Shown: positions 4,080 to 8,185 of the stretch, piece by piece
How the letters are laid out: each line of letters opens with the position of its first letter
How positions within the stretch are numbered: the stretch's first letter is position 1
Source of the DNA: DAOUEG01 sp964595455
GTDB taxonomy: Bacteria > Chloroflexota > Dehalococcoidia > Dehalococcoidales > RBG-16-60-22
DNA: 8,185 nt
Direction of reading: 5' to 3'
NCBI GenBank assembly: GCA_964595455.1
Contig: CAZQQL010000119.1
Coordinates: 1 to 8,185 of the forward strand
The notes under the pieces: generated by a model
What the model saw: only the letters and a program-made list of their open reading frames with translations
The model's database searches: none
Told to the model about the DNA's origin: nothing
Made by a program: the position numbers and the translations under genes

Positions 4080-5129
4080 TTATATTTCCAGGTTCTTTGT
4101 GCTGTCAGGAGAAATGACCTTTAACCTGACTTCCGTATTTTCATCCACGATCGCGTTATGACTGATGATACACCGGTCCACATGCGCTCGCGCCGCTACG
4201 GTTATGTTTTCCCAGAGAATGCTGGCATCAATGGTAGCCCCTTCTTCGATCCTGCAGCCCGATCCGATGACGGTAGGGCCGTTGATCGTGACTTTTTTAC
4301 CGATTTGAGCGCCCCGGTCGATAACGGCCGGCCCGAAGAGATTGGCGGTAGCATCGATAACGGCCTCGGGATGGCAGTGCGCGCCGTCTCCGGCCAGATT
4401 GTCTGTCGCCGGCGAATGGTATCGGCTTTCGAGCAGGTCCATGTTAAGTGTATAATACTTGCCCGGCGTTCCCATGTCCAGCCAGTATCCCTGATGCTGG
4501 TAACCATAGACCGGCTCGCCTTTCTGCAGCAGGTCGGGATACAGGCCGCGTTCAAACATGTAGTGCTGCCCGGCCGGCACATAATCGAGCACTTCCGGCT
4601 CCAGGATGTAGGTGCCGGCGTTGATCCATTTTGACGGTGCTTCTTCCTTCTTTGGTTTTTCTATGAACGCCTTGACTCTGTTAGTATTATCCATATCCAC
4701 CACCCCGAAGGCGCTCGGGTCTTCAACATGGTGGAGAGAGATGGTCGCTTTGGCGCCGCGTTCCCGGTGAAACGTGTACATGCTGTTGATGTTGAGATCG
4801 GTAAAGATATCACCGTTGAGGACGATTAGGGGATTGTTGTCCAGGAATTCGATGGTGTTCTTGATTGCTCCCGCTGTGCCGAGGGGTTCTTCTTCCATGC
4901 AATACGTCAGATGGACGCCGCAGCGGCTGCCATCCCCAAGGACGTTCCTGATAGCGTCCGGGAGATAGTTCAGAGTCAGGATGATATCCTCGATCCCGAA
5001 CCGCCGCAGATAGGCGAGCGTATGCTCCATGACGGGGACGGTCAGTACGGGGACCATGGATTTGGGCAGGTTATCTGTTAAGGGTTGAAGCCGGGTGCCG
5101 GGGCCGCCAACGAGTATAACTGCTTTCAT
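4080..5129 (-). CDS. Sugar-1-phosphate nucleotidylyltransferase (mannose-1-phosphate guanylyltransferase-like)
   Basis: This 349-residue enzyme joins a nucleoside triphosphate to a sugar 1-phosphate, giving an NDP-sugar and pyrophosphate for glycan synthesis. The Rossmann-like catalytic domain (1 to about 235) shows GGPGTRLQPLT (8-18) with K23 for the triphosphate, PLGTAGAI (82-89), LNGDIF with metal ligand D107, EKPK (157-160), NAGTYI (170-175) and YWLDMGTP with D218. From about 250 to 335 there are irregular hexapeptide repeats (IDRGAQIGKKVTINGPTVIG) of a left-handed beta helix, as in GDP-mannose pyrophosphorylases. Two-domain proteins of this length act on mannose-1-P or glucose-1-P; the sequence alone does not settle the sugar or the base. 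It lies 63 bp behind the exchanger gene and leads two small genes. The SD is weak (AGGA very close to the ATG), so translation may depend on its operon neighbours. Confidence 0.88.
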   Translation of the reverse strand: MKAVILVGGPGTRLQPLTDNLPKSMVPVLTVPVMEHTLAYLRRFGIEDIILTLNYLPDAIRNVLGDGSRCGVHLTYCMEEEPLGTAGAIKNTIEFLDNNPLIVLNGDIFTDLNINSMYTFHRERGAKATISLHHVEDPSAFGVVDMDNTNRVKAFIEKPKKEEAPSKWINAGTYILEPEVLDYVPAGQHYMFERGLYPDLLQKGEPVYGYQHQGYWLDMGTPGKYYTLNMDLLESRYHSPATDNLAGDGAHCHPEAVIDATANLFGPAVIDRGAQIGKKVTINGPTVIGSGCRIEEGATIDASILWENITVAARAHVDRCIISHNAIVDENTEVRLKVISPDSTKNLEI

Positions 5130-5192
5130 ATCCTGGGATCGACCAGCTCCGTTTCCGTGGTTTTTGACCCGCCTATGTACCAGTATAACAGA

Positions 5193-6182
5193 TTATGCCA
5201 GCGAAAATGTAAAGTACGCGCTCATAAGGAACAGGACGATGGCTCCGAAACTAACCCAGGTCAGCCTCATTACACGGCGCAGCTTTTTCCTCAATCCGAA
5301 GATGAACAGCAGCGTCATGATGGTGACCGCACCGGCGATGATAAGGTTGGTCTCCGAGACGTTGGCCATGACCGGCCCTTCCGTATAGAACAGATCGATG
5401 AGCGGGATGATGGAAAGATTGAACATGTTGCTGCCGATCATGTTGGCGATGGCGAGGTCCACCGCGCCGATGCGCAGGGCGGTGAAAGAAACGGTGATCT
5501 CCGGCAACGTGGTGGTAAAAGCGAGGAATAGACTGCCGACGAAGTTCTTGCCCCAGCCCGTCGTAACGGCGATCTCGTCTCCGATCATCGCCAGCCATAT
5601 GCCGGCTCCGACAATGAATATTGACGCGATGACGAAGTGGAAGACGGTTTTCCTGAGCGACGTCACATCTTCATAGATGAGCACGGTTTCCTCAGGTTTC
5701 TCATGTTTTTTTTCGTAATTGAAAACCTGTCTGACGGAGAGCATATAAAGCACTATCAGGATAGGAGTGTACCAGCCAATCCATCCCAACGCTCCGGTAA
5801 AGAAATAAGCGCTGAAAAATATCCCCGCCGCAGCTACGGCCAGCAGAAGCAGGCTGTACCACGCCGTCACCCGGTGGGAAACGCTGGCGAAAGTGAAGAT
5901 GGACCCGTGCCGGTGGAAAATGTCCAGCAGTGCCAGGTTGAGGAGGTTGAAGGCGTTGGCGCCAAAGAGATTGCCGATGGTCAGGTCCGGTTCCTTGACG
6001 ATGGTGACCGCGCTGATGCCGGCGAATAGCTCCGGCAGAGAAGTGATGAGCGCAATGGCGATGACCCCCATCCAGACCCGGCCGGCGCCGGTCTTTTCCG
6101 CAATGATGTCTCCGAGCTTGGCCACTCTCTGGCCGGCAAACAGGATGACGATAATACAGACGGCGAGTTTTAACCAGACCAT
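5193..6182 (-). CDS. CaCA-family cation exchanger (Na+/Ca2+ antiporter type)
   Basis: This 329-residue integral membrane protein belongs to the calcium/cation antiporter superfamily and probably exchanges Ca2+ or another cation for Na+ or H+ across the cytoplasmic membrane. Both signature alpha repeats are present. Alpha-1 has ITSLPELFAG (46-55, E51) and GNLFGANAFN (70-79); alpha-2 has FTTTLPEITV (222-231, E228) and ANMIGSNMFN (246-255). Their glutamates and GxNxFN motifs form the ion site in known members. About ten hydrophobic helices are visible, with a charged cytoplasmic loop at about 155-178 (YEKKHEKPEE) between the halves. GAGG 8 nt upstream supports the start. It is the first gene of the minus-strand operon and is divergent from the SLC13/ArsB-type permease, with which it shares the control region. 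Ion specificity cannot be told from sequence. Confidence 0.9.
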   Translation of the reverse strand: MVWLKLAVCIIVILFAGQRVAKLGDIIAEKTGAGRVWMGVIAIALITSLPELFAGISAVTIVKEPDLTIGNLFGANAFNLLNLALLDIFHRHGSIFTFASVSHRVTAWYSLLLLAVAAAGIFFSAYFFTGALGWIGWYTPILIVLYMLSVRQVFNYEKKHEKPEETVLIYEDVTSLRKTVFHFVIASIFIVGAGIWLAMIGDEIAVTTGWGKNFVGSLFLAFTTTLPEITVSFTALRIGAVDLAIANMIGSNMFNLSIIPLIDLFYTEGPVMANVSETNLIIAGAVTIMTLLFIFGLRKKLRRVMRLTWVSFGAIVLFLMSAYFTFSLA

Positions 6183-6213
6183 TCTTCAGACCTCGCTGGA
6201 GCGCTATTACTAC

Positions 6214-6241
6214 TGTAAATAGCTTCAAGCCCGGCTGTCAA
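6214..6241 (-). promoter_or_regulatory. Probable promoter of the exchanger operon
   Basis: On the minus strand a perfect TTGACA (6241-6236) is followed after 16 nt by TTTACA (6219-6214), a modest -10. Transcription would begin roughly 25 nt before the ATG at 6182. Confidence 0.4.
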
Positions 6242-6243
6242 CA

Positions 6244-6273
6244 TTGCGAGGAACTTTATGGAACTGTTACAAT
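6244..6273 (+). promoter_or_regulatory. Probable promoter of the permease gene
   Basis: TTGCGA (6244-6249), 18 nt, then TACAAT (6268-6273). Transcription would begin about 30 nt before the ATG at 6311. The -35 box is 2 nt from that of the divergent exchanger promoter. Confidence 0.45.
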
Positions 6274-6310
6274 GGTACAAGTTTGTCTTCAAGTGAGCGG
6301 CGTTTAGCTA

Positions 6311-7669
6311 ATGGACCTGAGTCAGATACTCGCCATAATCATCTTCGGCATTATGTTTGCCGTCATCATCTCTGAAAAGCTTCCTCGTCACTATCCCGCG
6401 CTCGCCGGCGCTTTTTTGATGATAACCATCGTGTTCCTCGGGGTAATGCGTAGCCCGGATGATGTCCTGCGCGTCCTTAATCTCGTGCAACTCGGCGATT
6501 ACCATTTCTGGGTACCCGGGGAAATGCATGCAGAGTCCTTCGGTGTCAACTGGCAGACCATCATCTTCATTGGAGGCATGATGGTCATGGTAGGAGGCAT
6601 GGAACGGGTAGGGTTCTTCCGCTGGATTTGTCTCTACGCCGCCCGGCTGGTCGGTTGCCGGGTCATCCCGCTGCTGCTGGCTTTCATGTTGATCTCCGCG
6701 TTCCTCTCCATGTTCATAGACAGCATCACCGTTCTCCTCTTCCTTGCCATCGTGACCATCGAACTGGCTCGCCTGCTCAAATTTGATCCTGTTCCCGTCA
6801 TCGTCGCGGAAATATTCTCCGCTAATGTCGGCGGCGCCGCCACCATGAGCGGTGATCCCCCCAATATCATCATCGGTACCGCCCTCGGTTTCAATTTCTT
6901 CGATTTCCTCCTGAATACCGGCGTCATCGCTTGGATCTGCATGGCTGTGACGCTGCTGTATTTCTGGCTCATATTCCGAAAATCACTCAAGCAAGGCGTT
7001 TCTCCTGAAGAAACGATGAAAGCCTGCCCTCTGCCCAGCAGCGCTATCACTGACCGCAAACTCTTCTACGTGGATACCGGTATTTTCATCTTTATCGTCA
7101 TTCTTATCGTTACCCACGCCGAGACGGGCCTGTCGGTCGCACTTATCGGCATTATCGCGGCCGTCATCACCCTGATTGCAGACTTTAAACATAGCCAGAC
7201 CATCTTCAAGGCCGTTAACTGGCAGACCTTGCTGTTCTTCCTCGGTCTTTTTATTACTGTCGGTGGCTTAGAAGTTACCGGAGTGCTGGAAATGATCGCA
7301 GTTGCCATAGGTGATGTTTCCGGCGGCCAGACTACCGTCGCTATTCCGATGATACTCTGGATATCGGCCTTCGCCTCCGCCGTCGTGGACAACATCCCCT
7401 TTGCAGCCACCATGGTACCGGTCATCAAGGAACTGGCTCACGCCAGCGCCGGCCTCGCATTACCGACGCTTGCCTGGACGCTGGCGCTTGGTACGGACAT
7501 CGGCGGCAATGCCACGCCTATCGGGGCTTCCGCCAATGTCGTCGGAACCGCAGTGGCGGCCAAGGAAGGTTATCCCATCAGTTGGGGCCGGTTCCTGAAA
7601 TACGCATTACCGCCTATGATAATCGTTGTCGGTCTCTGCAACCTGCTGCTCATCATCCGCTACGCGTAA
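6311..7669 (+). CDS. Ion-transporter-superfamily permease (ArsB/NhaD/SLC13-like)
   Basis: This 452-residue protein has about eleven to twelve membrane helices and the two-fold internal repeat of the ion transporter superfamily. Half one has VNWQTIIFIGGM (79-90), FIDSITVLLF (135-144) and NVGGAATMSGDPPNIIIG (172-189). Half two repeats them as VNWQTLLFFLGL (302-313), VVDNIPFAATMVP (358-370) and DIGGNATPIGASANVVG (396-412). These GG-x-AT-x-x-G-x-x-x-N hairpins form the substrate site in known members. The charged central loop is at about 223-250. Candidates are arsenite, a carboxylate or Na+/H+ exchange; no arsenic-resistance gene (arsC, arsR, arsA) accompanies it, which weakens an arsenite role. 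The SD is weak. It is the only gene of its transcription unit before the tRNA and is divergent from the cation exchanger. Confidence 0.88.
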   Translation: MDLSQILAIIIFGIMFAVIISEKLPRHYPALAGAFLMITIVFLGVMRSPDDVLRVLNLVQLGDYHFWVPGEMHAESFGVNWQTIIFIGGMMVMVGGMERVGFFRWICLYAARLVGCRVIPLLLAFMLISAFLSMFIDSITVLLFLAIVTIELARLLKFDPVPVIVAEIFSANVGGAATMSGDPPNIIIGTALGFNFFDFLLNTGVIAWICMAVTLLYFWLIFRKSLKQGVSPEETMKACPLPSSAITDRKLFYVDTGIFIFIVILIVTHAETGLSVALIGIIAAVITLIADFKHSQTIFKAVNWQTLLFFLGLFITVGGLEVTGVLEMIAVAIGDVSGGQTTVAIPMILWISAFASAVVDNIPFAATMVPVIKELAHASAGLALPTLAWTLALGTDIGGNATPIGASANVVGTAVAAKEGYPISWGRFLKYALPPMIIVVGLCNLLLIIRYA

Positions 7670-7683
7670 GCACTTATACCAGC

Positions 7684-7713
7684 TTGCGTAATCCTGCGTT
7701 TCTATAGTAAAAT
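7684..7713 (+). promoter_or_regulatory. Probable promoter of the tRNA gene
   Basis: TTGCGT (7684-7689) and TAAAAT (7708-7713), 18 nt apart, place the start of transcription a few bases before the tRNA at 7724. The spacing and -35 (TTGCG) resemble the permease promoter. Confidence 0.4.
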
Positions 7714-7723
7714 TGTTTTATAT

Positions 7724-7795
7724 GCCCCTGTAGCTCAGCGGATAGAGCACCGGCCTCCGGAGCCGGGTGCGAGCGTTCAATTCGCTCCAGGGGCG
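7724..7795 (+). tRNA. tRNA-Arg (anticodon CCG)
   Basis: The cloverleaf folds by eye: acceptor GCCCCTG pairs with CAGGGGC, D stem GCTC with GAGC around AGCGGATA, anticodon stem CCGGC with GCCGG around CTCCGGA, and T stem GAGCG with CGCTC around TTCAATT. The anticodon CCG reads the arginine codon CGG. The discriminator base is G (7795). The terminal CCA is not encoded: TTTTT follows directly. All stems pair without mismatch, so the gene is intact. Confidence 0.95.
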
Positions 7796-7800
7796 TTTTT
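7796..7800 (+). terminator. T-run directly after the tRNA (weak terminator candidate)
   Basis: Five T residues follow the tRNA acceptor stem. No separate hairpin is visible, so readthrough into the oxidoreductase gene 31 bp on is possible. Confidence 0.3.
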
Positions 7801-7816
7801 AGTTCAATTAACTTAT

Positions 7817-7820
7817 GGAG
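7817..7820 (+). promoter_or_regulatory. Ribosome binding site GGAG deciding the oxidoreductase start
   Basis: It lies 6 nt before ATG 7827. An in-frame ATG at 7815 overlaps this site and has no SD of its own, so 7827 is preferred. Confidence 0.6.
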
Positions 7821-7826
7821 CCGAAG

Positions 7827-8185
7827 ATGTCGAATGAAAAGAGCCTCATGGAAATCAGATGGCACGGTCGCGGCGGCCAGGGAGCGGTAACGTCCACCGA
7901 GATGCTGGCGCAAGCCGCCATCAGCGAAGGTAAATTCGCACAGGCTTTCCCGAGCTTCGGGCCGGAACGCCGCGGCGCGCCTGTCCAGGCGTTTAACCGT
8001 GTCGATACCTCCGCCCCGGTACGCATCCGGGTGGATATCACCGAACCGGACGTGGTCGTGGTACTGGACCCAAGCCTCCTCGACAAGGTCAACGTAACAT
8101 CCGGTCTGAAAAAGGGCGGATATGTTATAATAAATACGAGAAAGACAGCAGAAGAGATTAAAAACGAGTTCAATATCTCTTACCC
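7827..8185 (+). CDS. Pyruvate/2-ketoacid:ferredoxin oxidoreductase, gamma subunit (gene runs off the right edge)
   Basis: I translated 119 full codons, open to the edge. The product begins MSNEKSLMEIRWHGRGGQGA and shows the family signature GRGGQGAVTS (14-23), which binds the cofactor region at the domain interface, then FPSFGPERRGAPVQAFNRV (41-59) and the VVVVLDPSLL strand (76-85). The gamma subunit joins the alpha, beta and ferredoxin-like delta subunits in enzymes that convert pyruvate or branched 2-oxoacids and CoA to acyl-CoA, CO2 and reduced ferredoxin in anaerobes. Members are usually about 180-190 residues, so roughly two thirds is present. Genes for delta, alpha and beta normally follow and would lie beyond the window. 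Pyruvate and 2-oxoisovalerate types cannot be separated on this part. The gene starts 31 bp after the tRNA. Confidence 0.92.
   Translation, partial: MSNEKSLMEIRWHGRGGQGAVTSTEMLAQAAISEGKFAQAFPSFGPERRGAPVQAFNRVDTSAPVRIRVDITEPDVVVVLDPSLLDKVNVTSGLKKGGYVIINTRKTAEEIKNEFNISY

Noticed and set aside
4158..4634. Plus-strand ORF of 158 residues
   Set aside because: It is antisense to the beta-helix end of the nucleotidylyltransferase, whose motifs are clear.
5085..5531. Plus-strand ORF of 148 residues, rich in D, H and G
   Set aside because: This is the antisense image of the hydrophobic exchanger gene and has no SD.
5701..6228. Minus-strand ORF of 175 residues overlapping the exchanger
   Set aside because: It is a shifted frame of the exchanger, rich in R, H and G as typical for out-of-frame reading of GC-rich coding DNA.
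6634..7428. Minus-strand ORFs inside the permease gene
   Set aside because: They are methionine- and threonine-rich shadows of membrane helices, without start signals.
7808..8173. Minus-strand ORF of 121 residues
   Set aside because: It is antisense to the oxidoreductase gamma subunit, which has strong family motifs.
1..8185. CRISPR array or tandem repeats
   Set aside because: No regularly spaced repeat was seen on reading through the window; the only repeats that stand out are those tied to the insertion sequence.

Overview
The window looks like a chromosomal piece of an anaerobic bacterium. Evidence for anaerobic life is a pyruvate/2-ketoacid:ferredoxin oxidoreductase gamma-subunit gene at the right end, a uroporphyrinogen-decarboxylase-superfamily (MtaA/CmuA-like) gene at the left end and a FeoA-type iron-uptake protein. 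Good Shine-Dalgarno sites and sigma70-like promoters point to Bacteria. The overall style resembles Dehalococcoidia/Chloroflexota, but this is an inference from memory of similar gene families, not a search result.

Layout. (1) 1-751, minus: N-terminal 250 residues of a URO-D-superfamily protein, running off the left edge. (2) 855-2831: a complete insertion sequence of about 1.96 kb, visibly AT-richer than its surroundings, flanked by a 9-bp direct repeat (TTCTGCGGC). It has imperfect terminal inverted repeats and a second, subterminal inverted repeat that contains an inward-facing -10 box at each end. It carries a transposase (DDE, zinc ribbon, IS6-like) preceded by a tightly coupled membrane-anchored passenger ORF. 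At its right end is a small two-helix membrane protein gene facing inward on the minus strand. The element sits in what was a roughly 205-bp intergenic region between the URO-D gene and feoA, which diverge from each other. (3) 2925-3200, plus: FeoA-like protein. (4) 6182-3221, minus: a probable four-gene operon made of a CaCA-type cation exchanger, a sugar-1-phosphate nucleotidylyltransferase, a 56-residue zinc-ribbon protein and a 213-residue conserved-looking protein of unknown function. (5) 6311-7669, plus: an ArsB/NhaD/SLC13-type permease, divergent from the operon. The two promoters have -35 boxes back to back in a 128-bp gap. (6) 7724-7795: tRNA-Arg(CCG). (7) 7827-8185, plus: start of the ketoacid oxidoreductase gamma subunit, running off the right edge.

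How they work together. The divergent exchanger and permease are both ion or anion transporters sharing one control region, so coordinated ion handling is plausible. The nucleotidylyltransferase supplies an NDP-sugar for glycan synthesis, and its link to the two downstream small genes is positional only. The least ordinary part is the insertion sequence with its two non-transposase membrane ORFs. No CRISPR array, phage module or complete defence system is visible, and no stretch longer than 300 bases lacks a gene.
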